Below are positions 18,403 through 28,455 of a stretch of 64,000 nt of DNA, piece by piece. The DNA comes from Spirosoma sp. 48-14 (lineage in GTDB: Bacteria; Bacteroidota; Bacteroidia; Cytophagales; Spirosomataceae): assembly GCF_001898575.1 (NCBI RefSeq), contig NZ_MKUD01000018.1:61747-125746 (forward strand). The letters run 5' to 3'. The notes beneath the pieces were generated by a model. It was not told where the DNA came from. It ran no database searches and worked only from the letters and a program-made list of their open reading frames with translations. Position numbers and translations under genes: made by a program. The first letter of the stretch is position 1. Every line of letters starts with the position of its first letter.

Positions 18403-19242
18403 ATGCAAACGATTTTCAAAACGGTTGTCCGATTATTGGTATTAACCCTCCTGTATATTGGAGGCATCCGTTGCAGTAAGACTGACCAGGTAGAGCCCGT
18501 AAGGCTACGATTAAAACAGGTCGATGGTGTTCTCGCCGACTCTCCATTCCGTATTCACACAATTTACACCTATGATAGTCTGAATCGGCTTAGCACGATT
18601 GCCCGAGCCGACAGCAGTTTCACGACCATTTCGTATAGCAACCCTGACAAACAATACATTTTTTATGTTGATTACAGTAGCAATGATCGAACGCGAGGAG
18701 CCCTGACCCTCATTGATCCGTACAAGTTGGACCAAAACACGATCCGAGGGTTACAATACTACTTTGGTGGAAAATTTAACCCGGAAGCCACCACAACCAG
18801 TCTTTACAACGGAACGGGTATTGCGTTGAAAACGCATTTTAACGACTTTATCTATTCGCTGGATACCAGTAAGCATTTGATTCAGTATAGTTCATTTATA
18901 CCTCCTCGCCACGATATATACTCCCAATCGGATTACGTATATACAAAGGACAATATCACGTTGGCTACGAATACCTATTTTGTCGTCTATACCAACCAGG
19001 TTCGCTCCAAGAACGAAATCTCTTATGTGTATGACACGAATACCAATCCTTTATCTGGGCTGTTCGATCTCAGTATAGACCCTGAATTTCGTTTCAGCCA
19101 GAATAATGTGATTAAAAAATCGCAGAACAACCTCATTTCTAATTACACCTATGTGTATAACCAGCAAGGTTTACCCGTTAAACGCACTGAGTCCCGAAAT
19201 GGGAATACCTATGTGATGAACTACACTTACGAAGAATACTAA
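18403..19242 (+). CDS. Hypothetical lipoprotein
   Basis: Lipobox-like LLVLTLLYIGGIRCSK; IYTYDSLNRLSTI... Bacteroidota-style YD motifs. Confidence 0.7.
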   Translation: MQTIFKTVVRLLVLTLLYIGGIRCSKTDQVEPVRLRLKQVDGVLADSPFRIHTIYTYDSLNRLSTIARADSSFTTISYSNPDKQYIFYVDYSSNDRTRGALTLIDPYKLDQNTIRGLQYYFGGKFNPEATTTSLYNGTGIALKTHFNDFIYSLDTSKHLIQYSSFIPPRHDIYSQSDYVYTKDNITLATNTYFVVYTNQVRSKNEISYVYDTNTNPLSGLFDLSIDPEFRFSQNNVIKKSQNNLISNYTYVYNQQGLPVKRTESRNGNTYVMNYTYEEY

Positions 19243-19314
19243 ACAAACGGTTAATAATCAGACGCTTATCAACCATTCAGTCTTCGTAAAAATAGCTTTT
19301 GTGGCTTTCAGCAC

Positions 19315-20655
19315 TTAATCCCGCCAGCCTTCCGGTTTGAAAGGAGTTTGATGATCGGATTGTAAACAAGGTGCTAAAGGTGGGCGGTCAGCATTAGGCC
19401 AAAGCCGAACCTTGGCTTTATCCCGATCTTTAAGGTACGGTGGTGATGGCTCAGGATTAGGCTGACGACCATTAATGGCGAAAAAAAGGCCATCGCCAGT
19501 AGGTGTGTAGGCACCAGGGCGTCGAGTGGTATCAAAAGGAGCTGTGGCTCCATAAGCCAGTACCCCCTGCGTATCTTTTCGATCCAGCCAGTAATGAACC
19601 AGTGAAACTGCCGACGCCGAGAAATACCCGACAACGCCCACCTGCGGACGGCCTACCTGATGAACATTACCCACCAAAGCCGTTGGGGGCGTGTCGGCCA
19701 ACCCGCCCGTATGCTGAGTCTGTTCCTGAAAGCGCTTATAATATTGGTAAGCATCCGCAGTTAATGAATACTGGCGGATATCGACCAGACCAGGCGCATA
19801 ATCATAAAAAGGTACCTGGGCCACCCGCTGCTGACTGATCAGAGCCCCATCACTAAATTTATCATCGAGCACAACGATGTCGTAGCCGTAGACGATTTGC
19901 CAGCAGGGTGTACGACAACCATAATCATAGATCCAGTCCTCATTAGGCACTTCCGGGGCTTCTTCACCTGCCTTCCCGGCTCGGGGGCTGAAACAATCTT
20001 CATACAACTCAGTGCCTGTTACAAAGTAGTCGCGATCTTTATACACGTTTGGCAACACTTTGTAAACGGCATAAACCCCTTGCCGACAGCTATGACACCA
20101 ATTTTGGCGCTCCCATAGTTTCCACTCCCAGCGGTAATAGTTATGCTCAGTAACGGGGTCCTGGGTATCGATAACGATGTCGTGTGCCGCTGTGTAGCCC
20201 TTTAGCTGAGTTGGCGATAAACTGTTCTGATTAAATGCCACATGCACATCCGAAATAGGCGCAACAGCCGACATTATCTGTTGAGTGGACTGATACTGGC
20301 TTCCGTCCGTAAGGGTGAACTGGAGTTGGTAAGCATGGCCAATCTGTCCTTTAAAATCACTGGGAAGCTGGTAACTACCATCAATCGTTTCATGACATTC
20401 GATGGTTTGAACGGAGTCGACTACCACGGAAACTATAGCATGGGGCACCGGAACGGTACTGTATTGGCCAGTTAGCCGATCAGCTTGTGCCCGCTTTAGT
20501 GTAATTATCTGCGGTTCGGCCCGATTGGTAATTGTTCCATCGACGATCAGAATGGTCGCCGTACCGTATTGAGCTAATTCTTCCGGGTAAATACAGGCGA
20601 AAGGTAAAATCAGGGCAAAGCTATAAACCACTAAAAAGCGAAACGTTGAGCGCAT
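19315..20655 (-). CDS. DUF4249-type lipoprotein
   Basis: FALILPFACIYPEEL...TILIVDGTITNRAEPQIITLKRA...YQLQFTLTDGSQYQST; size and layout typical of DUF4249. Confidence 0.75.
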   Translation of the reverse strand: MRSTFRFLVVYSFALILPFACIYPEELAQYGTATILIVDGTITNRAEPQIITLKRAQADRLTGQYSTVPVPHAIVSVVVDSVQTIECHETIDGSYQLPSDFKGQIGHAYQLQFTLTDGSQYQSTQQIMSAVAPISDVHVAFNQNSLSPTQLKGYTAAHDIVIDTQDPVTEHNYYRWEWKLWERQNWCHSCRQGVYAVYKVLPNVYKDRDYFVTGTELYEDCFSPRAGKAGEEAPEVPNEDWIYDYGCRTPCWQIVYGYDIVVLDDKFSDGALISQQRVAQVPFYDYAPGLVDIRQYSLTADAYQYYKRFQEQTQHTGGLADTPPTALVGNVHQVGRPQVGVVGYFSASAVSLVHYWLDRKDTQGVLAYGATAPFDTTRRPGAYTPTGDGLFFAINGRQPNPEPSPPYLKDRDKAKVRLWPNADRPPLAPCLQSDHQTPFKPEGWRD

Positions 20656-20760
20656 GGCTGGAGGTTAATCCATTCTAAAACTACGCTGAACTTGTATTCT
20701 ACTTTCAGAATCAATCCAACATGTTCAACTTTTCATGAAAACAACGAAATACGCTGCCAG

Positions 20761-21714
20761 TCAAAATGGTAACTTCCCTAAATCAACATTGCCCCCTGTC
20801 AGGATAATGCCAATTTTTTGCCCCGCAAACTGATCTTTGTGCTTCAGTACAGCAGCTAACGGCACTGCACTCGATGGCTCGATTACAATTTTCATCCGTT
20901 CCCAAACCAATCGCATGGCGGCACTAATTTCGGCATCCGAAACGGTCAAAATATCCGCAACGTGTGCCCGAATAATGGCCAGTGTTCGTTCGCTCAACGT
21001 AGTCATCAGGCCATCGGCAATGGTATTGATATAGGGTGCTTTTTCAACCCGGCCGCTTCTGAACGACACTATGGCATCGGCCGCGCCTTCGGGTTCTCCG
21101 GCAATAACCCGTGTAGTAGGCGAAAGATAATGAGTTGCCAGGGCCGTCCCACTCAACAAACCTCCCCCACCAACGGGTGCCAGAATGGTATCGAAAGGTA
21201 CATTCTGGCGGTCAGCTGCATCTTCGATCAGTTCTTTTGTGGCAGTGGCTTGCCCGGCAATAACCCGATCATCATCGAAGGGATGAACCAATACGGCTCC
21301 GGTTCGTTCCATCACCTCCCGCACACCAGCCTCCCGGGCATCGAGCGTTGGTTCGCATTCTATTACTTCGGCACCATACCCTAGCACAGCCTCTTTTTTA
21401 ACCTTAGGGGCCGTTCGGGGCATAACGATATAAGCCGGAAGCCCAACCTGTCGGGCGGCAAACGCAACTGCCTGGGCGTGGTTGCCCGATGAATGTGTTG
21501 TAATCGCTTTCCCTTCCTGATGCTGAACGACCTGCAATATGGCATTCAGGCCACCCCGCGCTTTAAACGCCCCTATCTTCTGAAAATTCTCGCACTTAAA
21601 AAACAGATTGGCGCCTGCCTGCTCATCGATAGTTTGATTGGTCAATACGGGAGTGCGATGAATATAAGGCCGGATGCGGTCGTGAGCCGCGAGGATGGTA
21701 TCGAATGAAATCAT
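20761..21714 (-). CDS. PLP-dependent threonine/serine dehydratase
   Basis: HRTPVLTNQTIDEQAGANLFFKCENFQKIGAFKARGGLNAI...ITHSSGNHAQAVAFAARQVGLPAYIVMP...APVGGGGLLSG...IEPSSAVPLAAVL...GIILTGGNVDL. ORF reaches 21741; M at 21714 is the better start. Confidence 0.92.
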   Translation of the reverse strand: MISFDTILAAHDRIRPYIHRTPVLTNQTIDEQAGANLFFKCENFQKIGAFKARGGLNAILQVVQHQEGKAITTHSSGNHAQAVAFAARQVGLPAYIVMPRTAPKVKKEAVLGYGAEVIECEPTLDAREAGVREVMERTGAVLVHPFDDDRVIAGQATATKELIEDAADRQNVPFDTILAPVGGGGLLSGTALATHYLSPTTRVIAGEPEGAADAIVSFRSGRVEKAPYINTIADGLMTTLSERTLAIIRAHVADILTVSDAEISAAMRLVWERMKIVIEPSSAVPLAAVLKHKDQFAGQKIGIILTGGNVDLGKLPF

Positions 21715-21806
21715 GGAAATGACAGCTACTAAAGCGTCCAAATTACGAAGAAAACGGGGTAATCGTTTGTTGAGTAAATCTATTTACACTGTTTTGTCCA
21801 GTTAGA

Positions 21807-21836
21807 GTGGGGGCAGATTTAAGAACCTGCCCCCAC
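21807..21836. promoter_or_regulatory. Perfect inverted repeat GTGGGGGCAG-N10-CTGCCCCCAC between divergent genes
   Basis: 10-bp GC-rich arms in the intergenic space between 5' ends. Confidence 0.5.
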
Positions 21837-21938
21837 GAACGCAAACAACTTCTAAGTCCTTACTACCCGTCCACCGTAACGGAAAGTCAGAAACCCCATT
21901 CTGGCTGTTGACAACCACATGCCAAGGCCGTAACTTGC

Positions 21939-22850
21939 ATGAAAGTAAGATTAAATATGAGAGATTTAATTCAACTTGCCATTCCTGGATTTGTGATTCT
22001 GCTGGTTGCCGAGGTAGTCGTGACGGTCAAGCAGCAGAAAGATTATTACATGACTAAGGACACGGCCAGCAGTTTGTCGATGGGAATCGGCAATGTCATC
22101 ATCAGTGCGTTGATTGGGAAAGCTATGGTGTTTGGCTCGTTTACGCTAGTCTATCAATTTCGGCTGTTTACGATTGATATGACCAACTGGTGGGCCTGGG
22201 TGATTTTGTTCTTTGCCGAAGATTTCAGCTACTACTGGTTTCATCGAATCAGTCATAGTAGCCGATATTTCTGGGCATCGCACGTTGTGCATCACTCTTC
22301 CATGAAATACAATCTGGGGACAGCACTTCGCCAAACCTGGACGGGTAATCTGTCGGGGGCTTTCATTTTCTGGCTGTGGTTACCTTTACTTGGCTTTCCG
22401 CCTATTGCGATCATGACTATGCAGTCGATTAGTTTGTTGTATCAGTTCTGGATTCATACCGAACTCATTAATAAGTTTCCAGCCCCAATTGAAGCCATTT
22501 TCAATACGCCTTCGCACCACCGCGTACACCACGGTTCCGACCTGGATTACCTCGACAAAAACCACGCGGGTATTCTGATCATTTGGGATCGGCTGTTCGG
22601 TACCTTTCAGGAGGAGCGTCATCGTCCTACCTACGGGCTGACGACAAATATTGATACCCATAATCCGGTCAGAATCGCGTTTCATGAGTGGGTATCGATC
22701 GGACAGGATTTGCGTCGGTCGCGATCGGTCCGGGATGCGTTAGGCTATCTTTTTGGTCCTCCCGGCTGGAGTCACGATGGTTCACGAAAAACAACGAAGC
22801 AATTACGGGCACAACAAAACGCTAAGGTTAGATCGAAGGTTGAAGCCTAA
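21939..22850 (+). CDS. Sterol desaturase / fatty acid hydroxylase family protein
   Basis: FFAEDFSYYWFHRISHSSRYFWASHVVHHSSMKYN...HTELI...NTPSHHRVHHGSDLDYLDKNHAGILIIWDRLFGTFQEE; histidine boxes. Confidence 0.95.
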   Translation: MKVRLNMRDLIQLAIPGFVILLVAEVVVTVKQQKDYYMTKDTASSLSMGIGNVIISALIGKAMVFGSFTLVYQFRLFTIDMTNWWAWVILFFAEDFSYYWFHRISHSSRYFWASHVVHHSSMKYNLGTALRQTWTGNLSGAFIFWLWLPLLGFPPIAIMTMQSISLLYQFWIHTELINKFPAPIEAIFNTPSHHRVHHGSDLDYLDKNHAGILIIWDRLFGTFQEERHRPTYGLTTNIDTHNPVRIAFHEWVSIGQDLRRSRSVRDALGYLFGPPGWSHDGSRKTTKQLRAQQNAKVRSKVEA

Positions 22851-22947
22851 CACGTGCCATATGGGTGCCCGGCCACTGGTCGTTCCGCCGTCGTGAATAC
22901 GTCTGGATGCCTGGTTACCACCCCCGACTACTATTGTCAATTTTCCA

Positions 22948-24270
22948 CTAGAAGAATTTCGTATTGGTTACGTAATTGACCAACTGCTGCGACTGAAAGA
23001 GGTTGTTCATCAGGTCAATGTTATTGAGCTGAGCCTGTTGGTACGTCTTTATTTTATCCAGATAATCGAGCAGACCAATCATACGCGCGTTATACGCTTT
23101 TGTGGCTTCAACCGAAATATTCCGAATCCGGTCCAGGTAGCCATCGGGCCGTTCGTTGAGTTGGGCATAATAGGTATTCAGCTTGTCGTAGGCATTCAGG
23201 ACATCGCTTTGAACCACAACCTGCTGATTGTCTAAACCACTCGTTACCGCCTTCAGATTCGTTTCGGCCGACCGGATTGCTCCCTGATTCCGATTGTGAA
23301 CAGGCAAATCCATCGACGCCTGAAAGCCCAGAAAATTCACATAGGCATTCCCGTATTTCTCAAACAGCAAACCCGTTGTCAGATCGGGAGTGCGACGCGC
23401 TTTTTCCAAAGTCAGGCTACGCTGAGCATTGTTGATCTGTTCCTGCGTAATGGCAATATCCGGCCGATGGGCCTGAGCGGAGTCTAACGCTGTTGCCAGG
23501 GGCGGAGCAGTCCTCTGAAGTGTCGGTAATTCGGAAGGCAGGATGAACGTTTGGGCAGGCTGACGCAGCAACACCCGCAATGTTGCCTGCTCATCGGCAA
23601 TCTGAGTACGGTAATTAGCCTCATTCGCCTGAAGGTCACGAAGGGCTACTTCCAGCCGGGTAACTTCGTAAGGAGCCACCCCACCCGACTGAAGTGCAAT
23701 CCGATACGATTCGAGCAGCCGTTGTTGTCGCGCCAGTTCGTCTTCAAACAAACGCAGTGCCTGCAAATCATAATACAGGTTGGCGTAAGTCGAATACAAC
23801 TGGTAGTGTAGTGTGCGCATCAGGTCGCGAAAGGCCAGTTGAGCCAGCGATTTATTACTTTCGGCCAGAGCAACCAGTTTGCTACGCTTACCCGCCAGTT
23901 GAATTACCTGTTGCAGTTGTACGGCATAATACCCACTGTTGTAAATCCCGGCATCCATATCAGCCTGCGATGGACGACCAAACGGAAGGACTTTATGGGT
24001 CTGCGGGTTATATAGGTTACCCTGAAACCATAGATTCGGGTTTGGTCGCAGACCAGCCTGGGTAATGGCAGCATCAGCCATATCGATCTGGTAACGTTGG
24101 GCAAGTAGCTGAAAATTTCGCTCCAGAAACAATTGCTCTAGCTGGGGCAAGCTTTGTCGAATCGTATCGGCTGGTGTTGCAGCTGTTTGTGCGAGCAATG
24201 GTGAACCTACGCCCAAACCCAGCAGGAAAGCACTAAGAAAACAGGCGTAATAGAATCGAAAACGGAACAT
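22948..24270 (-). CDS. TolC family outer membrane efflux protein
   Basis: Signal peptide MFRFRFYYACFLSAFLLGLGVGSPLLAQ; long helical TolC-like sequence with ...EVTRLEVALRDLQANEANYRTQIADEQATLRVLL. Confidence 0.85.
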   Translation of the reverse strand: MFRFRFYYACFLSAFLLGLGVGSPLLAQTAATPADTIRQSLPQLEQLFLERNFQLLAQRYQIDMADAAITQAGLRPNPNLWFQGNLYNPQTHKVLPFGRPSQADMDAGIYNSGYYAVQLQQVIQLAGKRSKLVALAESNKSLAQLAFRDLMRTLHYQLYSTYANLYYDLQALRLFEDELARQQRLLESYRIALQSGGVAPYEVTRLEVALRDLQANEANYRTQIADEQATLRVLLRQPAQTFILPSELPTLQRTAPPLATALDSAQAHRPDIAITQEQINNAQRSLTLEKARRTPDLTTGLLFEKYGNAYVNFLGFQASMDLPVHNRNQGAIRSAETNLKAVTSGLDNQQVVVQSDVLNAYDKLNTYYAQLNERPDGYLDRIRNISVEATKAYNARMIGLLDYLDKIKTYQQAQLNNIDLMNNLFQSQQLVNYVTNTKFF

Positions 24271-24490
24271 ACTGGGAAAGCGGATTAATTTTACCCGACT
24301 GATTAGGGTAGCAAATACCACTCTGCCCGTTAAGGAGCTGTTAAAGCCTGATTAATTCTTGCTTAAAAAGAAAATCTGGCCTAGGAGTTAACACTTATGA
24401 TATACATGGTAAAAACGCTTATGTACGCATCAGCGCCATTAACCCGTAATTTGTGTAACTACAGGCAGCATTTTTAAGTTAGAACACATT

Positions 24491-25192
24491 ATGATTGCAG
24501 CGTTTCTGGTAGCCTGTTCGTTATGCCTTCCTCCGACCGATTCATCGGCAACGGCTGATACCTTACAGCCACGACGGCCACGTATCCGCCCAGCCTTCAA
24601 TGTCGATTTTCGCGATTCGTTTCTGGAAAAACAGCATGTGAATGTATGGGGTGTCAATGCGGGTATCGAGTATGGGAAGAAACGCCACCAAATCACACTA
24701 GGCTATTACTGGATCAGCTATGCCTCTTACCTGAGCCTGATCGACTGGCGACGGAATGCCGCCCGGCGCATTAATCTGGCTTATTACACCCGTACGGATA
24801 TGTGGTTTATCAGCATGATGTACTGGTTCAATATCACCAAAAACAAGCAATGGACCGTCAGTATCCCCATCGAATTGGGTGGAGGTGTGGCCTATGCACT
24901 TCCGCTCGATCTGACTAAAGAAACCCCTATCGACCGAACCAAACGGGACTTTCTGGTTCCACTCCAGGCGGGTTTGTATGGGCAATGGAAAGCCACTCGC
25001 TGGTTTGGTTTGAGCGCACAGATTGGCTACCGGGTTTCGGTATTTCAAACCGCCATCAACCAGAATTTCAACGGGAGTTATTACAGTATTGGGCTTAATA
25101 TTTATCCAGCTATTGCAACGGATGTTTGGCGATGGATCAGGAAGAAAGAGCGAATTTCGCCTTTTCATCCCCCATTGCCCCCAAAATCATGA
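24491..25192 (+). CDS. Outer-membrane beta-barrel-like hypothetical protein
   Basis: N-terminal signal-like segment, alternating amphipathic strands (HQITLGYYWISYASYL...WTVSIPIELGGGVAYAL...WFGLSAQIGYRVSVF). Confidence 0.6.
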   Translation: MIAAFLVACSLCLPPTDSSATADTLQPRRPRIRPAFNVDFRDSFLEKQHVNVWGVNAGIEYGKKRHQITLGYYWISYASYLSLIDWRRNAARRINLAYYTRTDMWFISMMYWFNITKNKQWTVSIPIELGGGVAYALPLDLTKETPIDRTKRDFLVPLQAGLYGQWKATRWFGLSAQIGYRVSVFQTAINQNFNGSYYSIGLNIYPAIATDVWRWIRKKERISPFHPPLPPKS

Positions 25193-25932
25193 AAGAGGTT
25201 CCCAGACCGCCTTTGTCGAAAGTACGTCTGCACCAGATCATCATGCTGGTGCTATCGGTATATGTTGTCTTAGCCCTGCTCGTTCGGGAACTGATTCCGA
25301 TTCGTAAGACTACCGGAGAATTGCTCGATCAGGTCGATACGGGTATCTGTCTGTACTTTTTATATGACTTCTTTTTACGGCTCTATCTGGCCCCCAACAA
25401 ATGGGAATTTTTACGCTGGGGCTGGATCGATTTGCTGTCAAGTATTCCAGCTTTCGATTGGGGGCGACTAGGCCAGTTAGTGCGAATCATTCGGATTCTG
25501 CGCATGGTTCGCGCTTTTCGATCCATTCGGGACTTTCTGAATTTCTTCTTCCGGGACCGCGCCAATGGAACCCTGGCCGTAGTATTGCTCAGCTCCTTGT
25601 TACTTATGATTTTCGGGGCCATCGCTATTCTGTACGTCGAACGGGTTCCCGATGCCAATATCAAGACGCCATCCGATGCCTTGTGGTGGGCCTTCGTTAC
25701 GATTACCACCGTTGGCTACGGCGACCGATTTCCCATTACCAGCGCCGGTCGACTGATCGCAGCTGTCCTCATGATTGCGGGTGTTGGTCTCTTCGGTACG
25801 TTTACAGGCTACGTCGCTAATTTCTTTGTCGAGGATGAGCAGGAGCAAACAGACAATGACATTCAAAAGTTGATCAGCGAGGTCAGGCAATTACGAGAGA
25901 AAATAGAAGAGATGGAGAAGCGAATGCCATAA
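25189..25932 (+). CDS. Voltage-gated-type potassium channel (ion transport 2 family)
   Basis: Selectivity filter ITTVGYGDRFPIT; S4-like RIIRILRMVRAFRSIR; start ATG 25189 overlaps the upstream stop as ATGA. Confidence 0.95.
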   Translation: MKEVPRPPLSKVRLHQIIMLVLSVYVVLALLVRELIPIRKTTGELLDQVDTGICLYFLYDFFLRLYLAPNKWEFLRWGWIDLLSSIPAFDWGRLGQLVRIIRILRMVRAFRSIRDFLNFFFRDRANGTLAVVLLSSLLLMIFGAIAILYVERVPDANIKTPSDALWWAFVTITTVGYGDRFPITSAGRLIAAVLMIAGVGLFGTFTGYVANFFVEDEQEQTDNDIQKLISEVRQLREKIEEMEKRMP

Positions 25933-25947
25933 GCAGTTGCCAGCCCC

Positions 25948-26913
25948 TTACTTCTCCTTCGCCACGCTGGCGGGTAAGTCATACAACAGCCAGCTCTTGT
26001 TCTCAATAGAAGCCGATTTTTTCCGGATCAGATTAATAAAATCGGTGATACCAAGAGGTTCGTTGCCATTCGCGTGGATGAGAACCAGGCTCCCTTGTTT
26101 GGGTTGCTGATTTTTAGCCAGCCAGGCGTCGCTGCCAATGGGTAATAGACCAAATGCGAGAATTCGATCAAAAACAGCTTTGTCGGACACAAGCCCCGGA
26201 AACCGAAAGAAGATGGAGGGTGTCAACCCATTCTGCAACATGGCCTGTTCATTCGACAGCACTTCTGCATTGAGATCGGTTGATGCTTCGAGCAGGAAAT
26301 TGGCTTGAAGGGGTAAGCGCGGATTGTACCGATGATGGTACGAATGGTTGACCCAGGTAATAGCCAGTTCACCTCGACTCACCAGATTTTTGAGATAAGC
26401 TAAATCCTGCTGGTGATTCGCCATCCAGAGTCCGGTAATGGTAACCGTAATGGGAATGGGCTTTTCTTCCGGCTCAAATGCACGGATAAGTTGTTCAAAA
26501 ACCGACCGGGTCAATGGTTTGGTCGATGGGCACAGATCAATGGTAAGGCTAAACCCCCGCTCGGTTGTGTCGGTTCGTTCAATACCAGCATCCTGCAAGT
26601 TTATGTCCCGCTTTTGCTCAATCTGCATCGCTTTGCCATAGGCGGTCTGGCGTACCTGTTGCATAACCGACGCCCAGGGTAATTCTCTGATTCCATCGGG
26701 CAGTAGTGCCACGACCGATGTTTGAAGCGTCTGCGGATTAAGGACCAGATAACGGGTTTGGAAATCCTGTTTCCAGCGCCGAAGCACGACCTGCTCTGGC
26801 TTACGGGTAGTAAGTCCTACCCACATGCGATAGTCTGTAAGCTGGCCAAGCGCAGACCAGCTTACAGAAACGAACAAAATCCCAGTCAATACCAGGCAAC
26901 GTGTCGGAATCAT
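25948..26913 (-). CDS. NodB-like polysaccharide deacetylase family protein
   Basis: FSLTIDLCPSTKPLTRSVFEQLI...PITVTITGLWMANHQQDLAYLKNLVSRGELAITWVNHSYHHRYNP...IFFRFPGLVSDKAVFDRI. Start ATG 26913 overlaps the upstream GNAT stop (TAATG). Confidence 0.7.
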   Translation of the reverse strand: MIPTRCLVLTGILFVSVSWSALGQLTDYRMWVGLTTRKPEQVVLRRWKQDFQTRYLVLNPQTLQTSVVALLPDGIRELPWASVMQQVRQTAYGKAMQIEQKRDINLQDAGIERTDTTERGFSLTIDLCPSTKPLTRSVFEQLIRAFEPEEKPIPITVTITGLWMANHQQDLAYLKNLVSRGELAITWVNHSYHHRYNPRLPLQANFLLEASTDLNAEVLSNEQAMLQNGLTPSIFFRFPGLVSDKAVFDRILAFGLLPIGSDAWLAKNQQPKQGSLVLIHANGNEPLGITDFINLIRKKSASIENKSWLLYDLPASVAKEK

Positions 26914-27212
26914 TAAAAGCCGGTAGCGGTAAAAGAGGTTGATACGACCCGGTTCCAATCGGGATGGCGTTTCAGGTACGCGCTCACAAATGGGCAGAGC
27001 GGTACAATTTTCAAATTATGCTGCTCAACGTACTCTAAAACACCCTCTACTAATTTTGAACCAATCCCATGCCCTTCCAGGCTAGGATCGACCTCGGTAT
27101 GAACGAGCGCCAGTGTTTCACCATCTACTTTCTGGTATTCAACGATAGATAACTTACCATCCGTTTCCAGTTCGAAACGATGGCGATGGGTATTGTTGTG
27201 GATGCTACTCAT
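26913..27212 (-). CDS. GNAT-like N-acetyltransferase (YjdJ/GTLP type)
   Basis: RFELETDGKLSIVEYQKVDGETLALVHTEVDPSLEGHGIGSKLVEGVLEYVEQHNLKIVPLCPFVSAYLKRHPDW. Confidence 0.92.
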   Translation of the reverse strand: MSSIHNNTHRHRFELETDGKLSIVEYQKVDGETLALVHTEVDPSLEGHGIGSKLVEGVLEYVEQHNLKIVPLCPFVSAYLKRHPDWNRVVSTSFTATGF

Positions 27213-27386
27213 GCACTTGGGTTCTGTTATGTAGTTGTTTACCCGGAGCGTGAAGACTTGATTGCCCTACCTTCCGGTTTGTAGCTGCAAAAGAACCAAA
27301 AGAAACAATAGAATCCTCAGAATAGGCAGAAACACTATTTAACTCATCCGTTGTAATTTGCGCCGGTCATTCCAACTATTGCTTTT

Positions 27387-28346
27387 ATGAACCGCCTTGA
27401 CCGACTGACTGCCATTCTGATTCATCTGCAAACCAAACGGGTTGTGCGCGCTCAGGAGCTTGCCGACCGCTTTGGCATTAGCCTCCGCACGGTGTATCGG
27501 GATGTACGATCGCTGGAAGAAGCAGGCGTTCCGATTGGGGCCGAAGCCGGTGTCGGCTATTTTCTGACCGATTATCACTTGCCGCCAGTTATGTTTACCA
27601 GTGCCGAAGCCAGTGCATTGCTCATGGGCAGTAAACTGATTGAAAAGTGGGCTGATGCCTCCATCCGCACTGAGTTTGAATCAGCTTTGTACAAAATCAA
27701 ATCCGTTCTGAAACGCACCGATCAGGAGCGACTGGACGATCTGGATGCGCATATCGCTGTAGCCAAACCAAGGCATCGCCAGCCCTATTCGGATGGTTTA
27801 TTGACCCATATTCAGCATGCTATTGCGCAGAACAATGTATTGTTGCTCCGGTATCATTCACAATACAACGATGCTGAAACGGAACGGGAAGTAGAACCTG
27901 TCGGACTTCATCATTACCGGATGAGCTGGCACCTGATCGCCTTTTGTCGAACCCGTCAGGACTATCGTGATTTCCGAGTCGATCGGATTCGCGAACTGAC
28001 CAACACAGGCCAGCGATTTGCCCGACCCGAACGCTTATCGTTGCAGGACTATCTTAATCGAATGGGTAAAGACTGGGAAATTTTTGAGGCTACGGTTGTC
28101 TTTCCCAAATCCATGATCCGCTTCATGCTGGAAGAACGGTACGCCTACGGCTTCCAGCACGAAGAAGACCTTGGCGATCAGGTTCGTATGGTTTTTCAAA
28201 CACCTTACCTGGAGGGATTGGCCCGTTGGCTACTCATGTATGGCAATGCGGTAACGATTGAACAGTCGGAATCGCTTCGGGCACTGGTTCAAAAACAGGT
28301 CGATGAACTCCAGGCGCATTATTCTGCGCATCCGGTTTTGGGGTGA
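27387..28346 (+). CDS. YafY-family HTH + WYL transcriptional regulator
   Basis: MNRLDRLTAILIHLQTKRVVRAQELADRFGISLRTVYRDVRSLEEAGVPIGAEAGVGYFL...VEPVGLHHYRMSWHLIAFCRTRQDYRDFRVDRI. Confidence 0.95.
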   Translation: MNRLDRLTAILIHLQTKRVVRAQELADRFGISLRTVYRDVRSLEEAGVPIGAEAGVGYFLTDYHLPPVMFTSAEASALLMGSKLIEKWADASIRTEFESALYKIKSVLKRTDQERLDDLDAHIAVAKPRHRQPYSDGLLTHIQHAIAQNNVLLLRYHSQYNDAETEREVEPVGLHHYRMSWHLIAFCRTRQDYRDFRVDRIRELTNTGQRFARPERLSLQDYLNRMGKDWEIFEATVVFPKSMIRFMLEERYAYGFQHEEDLGDQVRMVFQTPYLEGLARWLLMYGNAVTIEQSESLRALVQKQVDELQAHYSAHPVLG

Positions 28347-28455
28347 GTTGAATATACACCCGTAAACCAAACCATTGACTTTACGGATCAGGCAACTAAA
28401 AAACTCTTTCATTGATCGTTCAGTGCAATAGTTGAACGATGAAATTTACCGCATT

